Notes under the pieces: generated by a model
What the model was told of the DNA's origin: nothing
The model's input: only the letters and a program-made list of their open reading frames with translations
Database searches by the model: none
Program-made: the position numbers and the translations under genes
Source of the DNA: CANMIH01 sp049116335
GTDB taxonomy: Bacteria; Pseudomonadota; Alphaproteobacteria; Rhodobacterales; Rhodobacteraceae
Direction: 5' to 3'
NCBI GenBank assembly: GCA_049116335.1
Contig: JAGDYZ010000035.1
Span: 33,505 to 97,504 of the forward strand
DNA length: 64,000 nt
Shown here: positions 26,048 through 35,473 of the stretch, piece after piece
How positions within the stretch are numbered: the stretch's first letter is position 1
Layout: the number at the start of each line of letters is the position of its first letter

Positions 26048-28791
26048 CAGTGTTTGGTGTATTGGGCTTTTCCAGCCCCTGGCTGTTACTGGCGCTGGCC
26101 GCCTTGCCCATCTTGTGGATTATCCTCAGGGCCGTCCCTCCGTCGCCCGTGCGTCGGATGTTTCCCGGTGTGGTTCTTTTACTTGGCCTCAAAGATGAGG
26201 ATCAGATCACCGATCGAACCCCTTGGTGGCTTCTGTTGCTACGCATGCTGGCGGTGGCTGCTGTTATCTTGGGCCTCGCTGGGCCCATTCTGAACCCTGA
26301 GCAGGATCAGGCCGGAGAGGGCACTGCGCCTTTGCTGATTGTCATGGATGCCAGCTGGGCCTCAGCCCCGGATTGGCGACTTCGACAAGACACATTGGAA
26401 CGGCTGCTGAGCAAAGCAGGTCGTCAGCAACGCCCCGTCGCGCTTCTGCGATTGACCGATCCGCAACCCATGCCATTCACCACGGCCGATGTCTTACGCA
26501 CGCGGTTGGGCGGCTTGCAGCCAGAGGCCTGGGAACCGTCTAACAATACCATTGCCCGCACCATCGGGGTTTTGCCCGAAGGTGATTTTGACAGTTATTG
26601 GCTTTCAGATGGAATCGCGCGCGAGACCCGCAAACCGCTGTTGGAGGCGCTTCAGAATCATGGCTCCGTTCGTGTTTTTGAAAGCCCGCGCAGCCCGGTT
26701 GTTCTTCTGCCTGCCGTTGCTGAGGATAATCTTCTCAAATTTACCGCATCGCGCCTGCGCCCCGGACCGTCACGAGAAATCACGCTGGCGGCACATGGCA
26801 AAGACCCTGCGGGCAACCCTGCGGTGCTGTTCCAAAGTCCAATTGCCTTCGAAAGCGGTGCGCTGACGGCAACAACCGATCTCAGCCTGCCTGCTGAGCT
26901 GCGCGCCCGCATCACGCGATTTGAACTGGCCGGACAACGCAGTGCCGGCGCTGTGACCCTGCCTGATGATAGTCTGCGCCGTCGCGAAATCGCCCTGATG
27001 GCGGGTCGGGAAGATCGCGAAGGGCTCGAACTGCTCTCGCCCCTGCACTATCTGCGCAAAGCCTTGGCCCCTACTGCCGATCTGCTGGAGGGCGCCCTTG
27101 AGACGGTGCTGCCTGCCAATCCCGATGTGATTGTGCTGGCCGATGTCGCGCGCCTTTCTGCGGGGGAAGAAGAGGCCATCACTGAGTGGCTCAACAAAGG
27201 TGGTCTGTTGCTGCGGTTTGCTGGCCCTCGTCTCGCCGCAAGTGATGTCAGCCGTTCGAATGAAGACCCCTTGATGCCGGTTCGTTTGCGCGCCGGAGGC
27301 CGGTCAGTTGGTGGTGCAATGAGCTGGGGGGAACCCAAAACTCTGGCCCCCTTCACAGAAGGCAGCCCCTTCGTTGGCCTGACATTCTCAGACGAGATTG
27401 TGGTCAACAGTCAGGTGGTGGCCCAGCCCGACCCGACATTGGCAGACCGCGTGGTGGCCCAGCTTTCTGATGGCACGCCTTTGGTCACACGCAAAACGGT
27501 CGGACAGGGGCAGGTCGTGTTGTTCCACGTCACGGCCAATGCGGAATGGTCGACGCTGCCTTTGTCTGGTTTGTTTGTGCAGATGCTTGAGCGTCTGGCC
27601 GTCTCTTCAACGTTGCAGCCCGAGGCCGACACCCTGGAGGGCACGACGTGGCAGCCTATCGCTGTGTTAGATGGGTTTGGCACCCTGGCCAACGGAGATA
27701 CACTGCCTGGAGTGAATGGCACAGATCTGTTGACCGCGGAGCTTGGGCCGGATCTGCGCCCCGGACTATATCAGGGGGAAGATCGGACACTTGCGCGCAA
27801 CACCATTTCCGCAGATCGCGAAATGACCCCTATGATTTGGCCAGATACCGTCCCCGTAGATGGCCTGTCCCGCCCACAAGAGCGGCCTTTGGCCGGATTT
27901 CTCCTCGGTTCGGCGATCGCCCTGCTTTTGGTGGATGTTCTGGCGGCGCTGGCCCTATCTGGACGTCTATTTTCTCCACGTGCTGCGGTGGTTCTTGTCG
28001 CATTTGCCCTGTCACCGCAGATGTCAGAGGCGCAGGATGACCTAGCCATCAGTGCAACCTCTGATGTCGTCTTTGCCCATGTGCTCACCGGCGATCAGCG
28101 ACTTGATGACCTGTCGCATGCGGGTCTCAAAGGGCTGGCGCAGACGCTCTTCTTTCGCACATCCGTCGAACCTGCGGATCCTATGGGTGTCGATCTGGAA
28201 CAGGATGAGCTTGCCTTTTTTCCGTTTCTGTATTGGCCCATTTCACCGGATCAACCCACGCCTTCACCTGAAGCCTATGCCAAGCTGAACGCCTACCTGC
28301 GCTCTGGCGGGCTCATTTTGTTTGATACCCGCGATGCCGATATCGCTGGATTTGGAACCAACACGGCCAATGGCCGTAAACTGCAAGAATTGGCCTTAGG
28401 TCTCGACATCCCACCGCTGGAACCGGTGCCCGAGGATCATGTACTGACCCGCGCTTTCTATCTTCTTCAAGATTTTCCCGGCCGCTATTCCGGTCGCGAA
28501 GTCTGGGTCGAAGCCGCCCCGCCAGACGCCGAATTGGTCGAGGGCATGCCGTTTCGCAATCTCAATGACAACGTCACGCCTATTGTAATCGGCGGCAACG
28601 ACTGGGCCTCCGCCTGGGCCGTCGATGACAGGGGCATTCCGAGTGTACCGCTTGCACGCGGCTTTGCCGGTGAAAGGCAACGTGAGATTGCCTATCGCTT
28701 TGGCGTCAATCTGGTGATGCATGTGCTGACAGGTAACTACAAATCCGATCAGGTTCACGTGCCTGCTTTGCTTGATAGGTTGGGCCAATGA
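26044..28791 (+). CDS. DUF4159 membrane protein with BatA-like N-terminus
   Basis: 915 residues. The N-terminus is BatA-like: two membrane helices (about 6-30 and 55-80) around a cytoplasmic loop, then a vWA-like domain whose MIDAS motif is off-pattern (MDASWAS). A middle region (about 370-600) resembles a class I glutamine-amidotransferase fold without a catalytic cysteine. Two hydrophobic stretches (about 618-640 and 647-660) lead into a C-terminal DUF4159 domain (about 670-915) placed in the periplasm; the second stretch ends like a signal peptide (ALSPQMSEAQ). ATGA overlaps tie it to DUF58 upstream and the next gene downstream. Confidence 0.87.
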   Translation: MTVFGVLGFSSPWLLLALAALPILWIILRAVPPSPVRRMFPGVVLLLGLKDEDQITDRTPWWLLLLRMLAVAAVILGLAGPILNPEQDQAGEGTAPLLIVMDASWASAPDWRLRQDTLERLLSKAGRQQRPVALLRLTDPQPMPFTTADVLRTRLGGLQPEAWEPSNNTIARTIGVLPEGDFDSYWLSDGIARETRKPLLEALQNHGSVRVFESPRSPVVLLPAVAEDNLLKFTASRLRPGPSREITLAAHGKDPAGNPAVLFQSPIAFESGALTATTDLSLPAELRARITRFELAGQRSAGAVTLPDDSLRRREIALMAGREDREGLELLSPLHYLRKALAPTADLLEGALETVLPANPDVIVLADVARLSAGEEEAITEWLNKGGLLLRFAGPRLAASDVSRSNEDPLMPVRLRAGGRSVGGAMSWGEPKTLAPFTEGSPFVGLTFSDEIVVNSQVVAQPDPTLADRVVAQLSDGTPLVTRKTVGQGQVVLFHVTANAEWSTLPLSGLFVQMLERLAVSSTLQPEADTLEGTTWQPIAVLDGFGTLANGDTLPGVNGTDLLTAELGPDLRPGLYQGEDRTLARNTISADREMTPMIWPDTVPVDGLSRPQERPLAGFLLGSAIALLLVDVLAALALSGRLFSPRAAVVLVAFALSPQMSEAQDDLAISATSDVVFAHVLTGDQRLDDLSHAGLKGLAQTLFFRTSVEPADPMGVDLEQDELAFFPFLYWPISPDQPTPSPEAYAKLNAYLRSGGLILFDTRDADIAGFGTNTANGRKLQELALGLDIPPLEPVPEDHVLTRAFYLLQDFPGRYSGREVWVEAAPPDAELVEGMPFRNLNDNVTPIVIGGNDWASAWAVDDRGIPSVPLARGFAGERQREIAYRFGVNLVMHVLTGNYKSDQVHVPALLDRLGQ

Positions 28792-30830
28792 CCGGACACT
28801 TCGTTTTTGACCCGCTTCTGCCTTGGGTGATTATTTTCGCTCTTGGCGCCTTGGCCGTTGTCGGTGTGGTTCTGGCTCTGTGGCGCGGCCTCTCGGGATG
28901 GGCACTTCGGCTTCTGGCGGGCGTGGTTCTTGTTGGTGCTTTGGCGCAACCTTCGTATCAGATCGAAGACACCGCACCGCTCAATGATATCGTTCTGATG
29001 ATCGTCGACGAAAGCGCCTCGCAGCGGCTGGCTGAACGTGCGGGTGTGACCTCTGAGGCCGCAGAGACCTTGGTTGCAACGCTCGAAGCCCGTCCAAACA
29101 CCGAAGTGCGTCGTATCCCCGTGGGCGATGGTGACGGAGATGCGGGCACTCAATTGATGTCAGCGCTGTCTGCCGCGCTGGCCGAGGAGCCCCGGGGACG
29201 GATCGCCGGGATCCTGCTGCTGTCAGATGGCCGATTGCATGATCTCGAACGCGCGCCCGACCTACCTGCGCCCTTGCACCTGTTTCTCACTGGAAAAGAC
29301 ACCGATTGGGACCGACGGCTAATCGTGCGCAATGCTCCGGCCTTTGCCATTCTGGGCGAAGAGGTCGAACTGACTCTGCGCATCGAAGATCAAGGCGCGG
29401 CACCCGGAGACCTGAGCAGTGACATCTTAATTTCCGTTGACGGTGAACCGCCGCAGCAGTTTTCGGTCCCTGTTGGGCAGGATCTGCACCTCCCCATCAC
29501 GCTTCCGCATGGCGGCATGAATGTGATCCAATTTACCGTGCCCACCGCAGAAGGGGAACTGACGGACCGCAACAACACTGCTCTGGTCCAGATCAATGGC
29601 GTGCGCGACAGGTTGCGTGTTCTTCTTGTTTCCGGCGAACCCCACGCGGGCGGGCGCACATGGCGCAATTTGTTGAAATCTGACAGCTCGGTCGATCTGG
29701 TTCATTTCACCATTTTGCGACCACCTGAAAAACAGGACGGCGTACCAGTGGATGAGCTTTCGCTGATCGCCTTCCCCACTCGTGAGCTCTTTTTGGAAAA
29801 GATCGAAGATTTCGATCTGATCATTTTTGACCGCTACAAACGCCGCGGCATTCTGCCGTCGATCTATCTCGACAATGTTCGCAACTATGTCGAACAGGGC
29901 GGGGCGGTTCTGGTGGCGGCAGGTCCTGATTTTGCCAGCGCCGATTCAATCTATCGCTCGCCCCTGGCCGAAGTCTTGCCCGCAGAACCTACCGCACGTG
30001 TAGTCGAAGAGGGCTTTCGCCCCACGGTGACAGACCTGGGCCAACGTCATCCGGTCACCTCGGGATTGACCGGCGCAGAGACCTGGGGACGTTGGCTACG
30101 TCAGATCGAAGTGGAACCCCGCAGCGGTCAGACCGTCATGCAGGGGATCGACAAACGCCCGCTTCTGGTTCTGGATCGTGTTGGTGAAGGCCGCGTTGCG
30201 CTTTTGGCCTCAGATCACGCGTGGCTCTGGTCGCGTGGTTATGAAGGTGGCGGACCTCAGCTTGAGCTTTTGCGCCGTCTGGCGCATTGGATGATGAAAG
30301 AACCAGAGCTTGAGGAAGAGGCGCTTTGGGCAGAGGCCGCAGGTCAGACCCTTCGGGTGATCCGCCGCACTCTTGCCGTAGACGCCGCACCGATCACCAT
30401 CACACATCCAGACGGAACCTCTCATGAGATCACGCTAAGCGAGGTAAGCCCTGGGCGGTTCGAAGCCACCTATGACGGCCCGGAAATTGGCCTTTATCGT
30501 TTGAGCGATGGTGATTTAAGCGCGGTAATTGGATTAGGCCCGGCTGCCCCGCGAGAATTCGAGGAGACCATCGCAAGTGCCGAGGCTCTCACACCGTTGA
30601 TCGAAACGTGGCGTGGCGGGGCATTGCGAGTGGAAGAGGGTCTGCCAAACATCCGCAACATTCGCGCCGGCCGACCGGCGGCGGGGCGGGGTTGGATTGG
30701 GCTAACACCTCGGAATGCTTCGGAAACTCTGGATGTGCGCCAGACCCCGCTTCTGCCATCTTGGCTGGTGCTGGTTCTGGCGTCTCTCATGATTATCGGG
30801 GCCTGGTTGCGAGAGGGCCGCTCGGCCTAG
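28788..30830 (+). CDS. Large membrane protein of the MoxR operon
   Basis: 680 residues. Two N-terminal membrane helices (about 8-30 and 36-58), a long periplasmic part, and one C-terminal helix (LPSWLVLVLASLMIIGAWL) ending six residues from the end. The periplasmic part includes a vWA-like start (VLMIVDESASQRLAERAG, MIDAS DxSxS) and a glutamine-amidotransferase-like fold around residues 260-470. It is the last gene of the operon. Function unknown; by position it works with the MoxR ATPase and DUF4159 protein in the envelope. Confidence 0.82.
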   Translation: MTGHFVFDPLLPWVIIFALGALAVVGVVLALWRGLSGWALRLLAGVVLVGALAQPSYQIEDTAPLNDIVLMIVDESASQRLAERAGVTSEAAETLVATLEARPNTEVRRIPVGDGDGDAGTQLMSALSAALAEEPRGRIAGILLLSDGRLHDLERAPDLPAPLHLFLTGKDTDWDRRLIVRNAPAFAILGEEVELTLRIEDQGAAPGDLSSDILISVDGEPPQQFSVPVGQDLHLPITLPHGGMNVIQFTVPTAEGELTDRNNTALVQINGVRDRLRVLLVSGEPHAGGRTWRNLLKSDSSVDLVHFTILRPPEKQDGVPVDELSLIAFPTRELFLEKIEDFDLIIFDRYKRRGILPSIYLDNVRNYVEQGGAVLVAAGPDFASADSIYRSPLAEVLPAEPTARVVEEGFRPTVTDLGQRHPVTSGLTGAETWGRWLRQIEVEPRSGQTVMQGIDKRPLLVLDRVGEGRVALLASDHAWLWSRGYEGGGPQLELLRRLAHWMMKEPELEEEALWAEAAGQTLRVIRRTLAVDAAPITITHPDGTSHEITLSEVSPGRFEATYDGPEIGLYRLSDGDLSAVIGLGPAAPREFEETIASAEALTPLIETWRGGALRVEEGLPNIRNIRAGRPAAGRGWIGLTPRNASETLDVRQTPLLPSWLVLVLASLMIIGAWLREGRSA

Positions 30831-31174
30831 GGCAGATCAAAAACCACTGCCTCCTCAGACCAACCATCAACTGAGTCTTTGCCCCGTACCAGAACCTGTG
30901 TTGCACTGTCTGGAACAGCGATACCACTCTGCGACCGTGTAAAGGGCTGCTCATTCACGTGAGGATGCGCCAGAACCCGTGTTCCCAGAACCGTTCCGTC
31001 CAAGGCCTCAACACGCCAGCCGTCCGCATAGTGATCCCAGCCCGTATCCGGATGAGACAGGGTCACGGAAAACCGCCATGTTCCGCCGCTTGGACTGGCC
31101 ATGACATCAACTATTTGCGGTGGATCGGCCTGCAGGCCGGTAGCCGCGAATACAAACAGTAAAAAATATCTCAT
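30827..31174 (-). CDS. Small secreted protein of unknown function
   Basis: 115 residues with a short signal peptide (MRYFLLFVFAATGLQA, cut near 16). The mature part is beta-rich with no cysteine and no known domain that I recognise; WRFSVTLSHPDTGWDHYADGW and WSEEAVVFDL suggest an Ig-like or calycin-like fold. It overlaps the end of the MoxR operon by four bases, tail to tail. Confidence 0.75.
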   Translation of the reverse strand: MRYFLLFVFAATGLQADPPQIVDVMASPSGGTWRFSVTLSHPDTGWDHYADGWRVEALDGTVLGTRVLAHPHVNEQPFTRSQSGIAVPDSATQVLVRGKDSVDGWSEEAVVFDLP

Positions 31175-31194
31175 GGCCGCATCATACCACGCGC

Positions 31195-31938
31195 TCAGTT
31201 TGTCGAAGTCACATCCGCTTGAGCCGGCGTCCGCAGATTGTCATCACACACATCCAAAAGAACACGGCGGGATTGCGAGGCAAACTCTCTGCGCAAAATC
31301 ACCCCAAGCGTGAACACCACCGCGACAATCAATGCCCAACCACCGGCCAACCACGCCGTCGCAGCGATGCCGAAATAGACCGAGCGTAAACCGCGATTAT
31401 ATGAGCGCGCACCCGCTATGTTGATCGCTGCAGCTTTCATCGCACGTGGCTCGGCAGATGGATGGTCCGGGTCGTTGGGTACAGCCGCCATCAATACAGA
31501 ACAGTAGCCAAACAGCCGATGCGACCAGACGAATTTCAAAAAGGCGTTGGTTGCAAACCCCAACATGACGATCAGCTTGATCTCCCAGACAACGTCCGGC
31601 GCCGCCGCTTGGGTTAGGTCCTTGGCCAATCCACTGACCAATTCGGCATTCCCCAGCAGCGCCATGCCACCACCAATGGCGATCATGCTGGCCGAGGCGA
31701 AGAACGCCGTGCCCTGACGCAGGCTTGTGACGATCTGACTGTCAAAAATACGGGGATCGCGCGTGACAAAGACCAACATCCACTCTCGCCGGTACTGAGC
31801 CATCAAATTCGACGTCGATGGCCGCGCAGCCGGGGCATTTTCGATCATCAGCGTACAGGCAATCCAGCAGAGCAGCAGCAGCCCGACCGCCGAGGCATCA
31901 AGTAACGTGAAGGGTGTAATGAGGTCAGCGAAGGTCAT
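31195..31938 (-). CDS. DUF599 membrane protein
   Basis: 247 residues from the ATG at 31938, which shares one base with the upstream stop codon; a longer frame upstream lies inside the neighbour and is rejected. Membrane helices near 10-30, 75-95, 115-140 and 195-230, with family motifs WMLVFVTRDPRIFDSQI and SYNRGLRSVYFGIAATAWL. Function of DUF599 is unknown. It is co-transcribed with the CopD/HemJ-like gene just upstream. Confidence 0.85.
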   Translation of the reverse strand: MTFADLITPFTLLDASAVGLLLLCWIACTLMIENAPAARPSTSNLMAQYRREWMLVFVTRDPRIFDSQIVTSLRQGTAFFASASMIAIGGGMALLGNAELVSGLAKDLTQAAAPDVVWEIKLIVMLGFATNAFLKFVWSHRLFGYCSVLMAAVPNDPDHPSAEPRAMKAAAINIAGARSYNRGLRSVYFGIAATAWLAGGWALIVAVVFTLGVILRREFASQSRRVLLDVCDDNLRTPAQADVTSTN

Positions 31939-32348
31939 CAGAAGGGTTTGACCACCACAACCCAAAGGATCGCAATGGCGCCTAACACGCTCACTTCATT
32001 GAAGATGCGTAGAAACACATCACTTTCGCGGAACTCGCCTTTGCGCGCACGCAGCACCAGTTTGCCAATCCACACATAATGCGCCGCCAAAAGCGCCACC
32101 AAGGTCAATTTCAGATGTACCCAAGCAGGCCATCCCCAGTCCCAGGCCAAGACCAAGCCTGTGCCCAGCGCAATGACAGCAAGGCCGGCAGAAAACCGAT
32201 ACAGTCTGACGGTGAGATCCCCCAGCGGGCCAAATTCCCCCAAACGATCCCACTCGCGTTTCCAGTAGATCAACGCACGAGGGACGGCGAAGATCGACGT
32301 CATCCAGCCCATCACGCAAAGAAGATGTATGATTTTAACCCAGTCCAT
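31938..32348 (-). CDS. CopD/HemJ-like membrane protein
   Basis: 136 residues and four membrane helices, beginning MDWVKIIHLLCVMGWMTSIF. Length, the His8 near the N-terminus, and the PRALIYW and KLTLVALLAAHYVW motifs resemble HemJ (UPF0093), the protoporphyrinogen IX oxidase found in alphaproteobacteria, and the related CopD fold. HemJ usually sits beside hemE or hemH; here the neighbour is a DUF599 gene, so this may be a paralogue with another task. Confidence 0.65.
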   Translation of the reverse strand: MDWVKIIHLLCVMGWMTSIFAVPRALIYWKREWDRLGEFGPLGDLTVRLYRFSAGLAVIALGTGLVLAWDWGWPAWVHLKLTLVALLAAHYVWIGKLVLRARKGEFRESDVFLRIFNEVSVLGAIAILWVVVVKPF

Positions 32349-32431
32349 GGCGCTAGATGACCTGTTTGCCCGTGCCTTGGCAAGCCGCCAACATATCGCA
32401 TGAGAAAATCAGGACTCGCATTTTCGGAATT

Positions 32432-32452
32432 TTGGTTATATAAAATGACCAA
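32432..32452. promoter_or_regulatory. Possible operator of glcDEF
   Basis: TTGGT and ACCAA half-sites 11 bases apart, 17 bases before the glcD start. GntR/FadR-type regulators of glycolate and lactate genes bind TTGGT/ACCAA palindromes, usually with a shorter spacer. Weak evidence. Confidence 0.3.
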
Positions 32453-32469
32453 TTCATGGAGGACCCTTG

Positions 32470-33909
32470 ATGGACATGCCAAACCCCAGCGCCAGCGTTA
32501 TTGGTCGCAAGGCACGTATTGTCGAACGTTTACAAATCGTTCTACCAAAAGATTCCGTCATCTCGGACGAGGCGGAAACACGCGCCTATGAGTGTGACGC
32601 CTTGACCGCTTATCGGTGCCCTCCATTGGCGGCTGTGTTGCCCCGCACCACACAAGAGGTCGCAGAGGTGCTGCGCATCTGTCACCAAGAGGGTGTACCT
32701 GTTGTGCCACGTGGTGCGGGAACCTCTCTGGCCGGGGGCTCATTGCCTACTGCCGATTCCATCATCTTGGGCGTTTCGCGCATGACGCAGGTGCTTGAAG
32801 CGGATTATGACAACCGCTTTGTGCGGATCCAGACCGGTCGGACCAACCTCTCGGTCACCGGCGCCGTGGAAGAGGAAGACTTTTTCTACGCCCCTGACCC
32901 ATCCTCACAATTGGCCTGTGCCATCGCGGGCAATATCGCCATGAACTCAGGTGGCGCGCATTGCCTGAAGTATGGCGTAACCACCAACAATCTGCTGGGG
33001 GTCACCATGGTTCAGATGGATGGCACCATCGTAGAAATCGGCGGCGCGCATCTGGATCCCGGCGGATTGGATTTGCTTGGGGTCATCTGTGGATCGGAGG
33101 GCCAGCTGGGTGTTGTGACCGAAGCGACCCTACGGATCTTGCGCAAACCCGAAGGGGCCCGCCCGGTTTTGATGGGCTTTGACAGTAACGAGGTCGCAGG
33201 CACCTGCGTCTCCGACATCATCAAAGCGGGCATTTTACCTGTCGCAATCGAGTTCATGGACCGCCCCTGTATCGAAGCCTGCGAAGCTTTCGCCAAGGCG
33301 GGCTATCCCATGTGCGAAGCGCTTTTGATCGTTGAGGTTGAGGGCAGCGAAGCAGAAATCCAGGAACAGCTAGCCTTGATCCTGGAGATTGCAAAACGCC
33401 ACAACCCTGTCGAGCTACGAGAAGCGAAAGACGCCGATGAGGCCGGGCGCATCTGGCTCGGCCGTAAGTCCGCCTTTGGGGCTATGGGCCAGATCAATGA
33501 CTATATGTGTCTGGATGGCACAATCCCGGTCTCAGAACTGTCCTACGTTCTGCGCCGCATTGGTGAGCTGTCCAAACATTATGGCCTAGGCGTCGCCAAT
33601 GTTTTCCACGCCGGTGACGGCAATATGCACCCGCTGATCCTGTTTGATGCCAACAAGCCCGGCGATCTCGAACTCTGTGAGGCGTTCGGAGCCGATATCC
33701 TAAGGCTTTGTGTCGAAGTGGGTGGCTGTTTGACCGGCGAACATGGTGTGGGCATCGAAAAACGGGATCTAATGCTGGATCAATACGCCCCGGAAGATCT
33801 GAACGCGCAGATGTGCGTGAAGGATGTGTTTGATCCCCAGTGGCTTTTGAACCCCGCCAAAGTCTTTCCACTGACATCATCTGAAAGCCGCCGCCATGCC
33901 GCGGAATAA
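32470..33909 (+). CDS. glcD: Glycolate oxidase, FAD subunit GlcD
   Basis: 479 residues from the ATG at 32470 (GGAGG seven bases upstream). N-terminal PCMH FAD domain with VVPRGAGTSLAGG (about 75-87) and CAIAGNIAMNSGGAHCLKYG; C-terminal FAD-oxidase domain with FHAGDGNMHP and GGCLTGEHGVGIEKRD, standard for GlcD. It oxidises glycolate to glyoxylate at the inner membrane with GlcE and GlcF and passes electrons to quinone. First gene of the glcD-glcE-X-glcF operon. Confidence 0.95.
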   Translation: MDMPNPSASVIGRKARIVERLQIVLPKDSVISDEAETRAYECDALTAYRCPPLAAVLPRTTQEVAEVLRICHQEGVPVVPRGAGTSLAGGSLPTADSIILGVSRMTQVLEADYDNRFVRIQTGRTNLSVTGAVEEEDFFYAPDPSSQLACAIAGNIAMNSGGAHCLKYGVTTNNLLGVTMVQMDGTIVEIGGAHLDPGGLDLLGVICGSEGQLGVVTEATLRILRKPEGARPVLMGFDSNEVAGTCVSDIIKAGILPVAIEFMDRPCIEACEAFAKAGYPMCEALLIVEVEGSEAEIQEQLALILEIAKRHNPVELREAKDADEAGRIWLGRKSAFGAMGQINDYMCLDGTIPVSELSYVLRRIGELSKHYGLGVANVFHAGDGNMHPLILFDANKPGDLELCEAFGADILRLCVEVGGCLTGEHGVGIEKRDLMLDQYAPEDLNAQMCVKDVFDPQWLLNPAKVFPLTSSESRRHAAE

Positions 33910-33944
33910 GGCGCTCCCCCGGGACAAATTCGAAGAGTACACAC

Positions 33945-35054
33945 ATGAGACCTGAGAGTGAGGCCGAGCTGGCCGAGATGATCAAAACGGCGGATGGGCC
34001 GCTGAGTATCCGCGGTGGCGCCACTCGCGGAGTGCTGACTGAAGGAACACCGATTGAGACCGGCGGCCTGTCCGGCATCAGCCTTTATGATCCCGGCGCG
34101 TTGACACTTGTGGTCAAGGCTGGCACCCCTTTGGCCGACATTGAAACAGCACTTGATGCCGAGGGCCAGCGGCTCCCCTTTGAACCGATGGACCATCGTG
34201 GCCTGCTGGGCACCTCTGGCGCTCCAACCATTGGCGGTATCGCCGCCGGAAACATCAGCGGCCCGCGCCGGATCCAGGCCGGAGCCTGCCGCGATCTGAT
34301 GTTAGGCGTTCGGCTTGTGGATGGGCAGGGCACCGTTGTGAAAAACGGGGGTCGTGTGATGAAAAACGTCACAGGCTACGATCTGGTCAAATTGATGGCC
34401 GGTAGCTGGGGAAGCCTTGGTGCGCTGACCGAAGTCAGCTTCAAGGTTCTGCCCACACCCGAAGCCACCGCGACCGTGATCCTCACCGGTCTAAGTGACG
34501 ACGACGCGGTTTCCGCGATGTCCAAAGCCCTTGGTTCCCCATTTGATGTCACTGGCGCGGCACATATCTCTGAAACAGACCCAGCAGATGCGAAAACCAT
34601 GATCCGCATCGAGGGGTTTGAGGGGTCCGTCGCCTATCGCGCGGGCAAGCTGCGCGACCTCTTCAAGGCACAAGACGTGACGGTTGAAACCGATCCCACA
34701 CAATGCGCTGCACTCTGGTCCGCCATTCGCGATGTTGAGCCGTTACAGGATCGCACTGGCGATGTCTGGAAAGTGTCCTGCAAACCCTCGGACGGACCAG
34801 AGCTGGCACGACGACTGCAAGCTGAGGCTGTCATGTATGACTGGGGGGGCGGGTTGATCTGGGCATGTCTCCCTGAGGGAACAGATGCTCGTACCCGGCT
34901 TGGCGCCTTTGGCGGACATGCCACATTGGTGCGAGGAACAGCAAAAACACCTCGTTTTCATCCCGAACCCGCGGTTTTGGCCACACTTTCGCAAGGGTTG
35001 CGGGATAAATTCGACCCTAGGGGAATACTGAACCCAAGGGTTATGACCGGATGA
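33945..35054 (+). CDS. glcE: Glycolate oxidase subunit GlcE
   Basis: 369 residues, an FAD-binding PCMH-type protein like GlcD but shorter. The FAD motif is seen in PLSIRGGATRGVL, GLLGTSGAPTIGGIAAGNISG and GGRVMKNVTGYDLVKLMAGS, the last diagnostic for GlcE. It starts 35 bases after glcD and overlaps the next gene by four bases (ATGA). Confidence 0.95.
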   Translation: MRPESEAELAEMIKTADGPLSIRGGATRGVLTEGTPIETGGLSGISLYDPGALTLVVKAGTPLADIETALDAEGQRLPFEPMDHRGLLGTSGAPTIGGIAAGNISGPRRIQAGACRDLMLGVRLVDGQGTVVKNGGRVMKNVTGYDLVKLMAGSWGSLGALTEVSFKVLPTPEATATVILTGLSDDDAVSAMSKALGSPFDVTGAAHISETDPADAKTMIRIEGFEGSVAYRAGKLRDLFKAQDVTVETDPTQCAALWSAIRDVEPLQDRTGDVWKVSCKPSDGPELARRLQAEAVMYDWGGGLIWACLPEGTDARTRLGAFGGHATLVRGTAKTPRFHPEPAVLATLSQGLRDKFDPRGILNPRVMTG

Positions 35055-35389
35055 ACCAGACTGTCGTTCTCACTTTCATTGCAATCTTTGCAATTGGCCC
35101 GGCGCTTTGCGCTGTGCTGATGCGTCTGCCTGCGCGCAAAAATGCGTTGATGGCCCTTGCGATGATGGTGGTTGCGGCAACATTCGCAGCGCTTTGGCTA
35201 AACGGGGTTTCGCCCCTTGCCACCTTAAGCGCTCTGTGGATGGGTTGGATCTGTGGGGTTGCGATGTTTGCGCTGGCACTCTGTCGGCGATTTTATCATC
35301 CGCAAACGCAGCGTGGGATCACCATCATGGCTTTGATGGCGACCACGCTCCCTTGGTTCGGCCTGGCTACAGCTTTGACATTGACCTGA
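35051..35389 (+). CDS. Small membrane protein between glcE and glcF
   Basis: 112 residues with three or four hydrophobic helices (about 3-20, 30-50, 58-75, 92-110) and short loops rich in arginine (RLPARK, CRRFYHP). No family recognised. It starts within the glcE stop codon and lies 84 bases before glcF, so it belongs to the operon. It could anchor the GlcDEF complex or carry its substrate; both are guesses from position. Confidence 0.75.
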   Translation: MNQTVVLTFIAIFAIGPALCAVLMRLPARKNALMALAMMVVAATFAALWLNGVSPLATLSALWMGWICGVAMFALALCRRFYHPQTQRGITIMALMATTLPWFGLATALTLT

Positions 35390-35473
35390 GGCTCACTTGC
35401 CCAGGCATCTGACAGGAACCCCATCAGCATACAGGCCCTACGGTCTCGTGTGCGACAGGAAGGCTTGCTTGCC

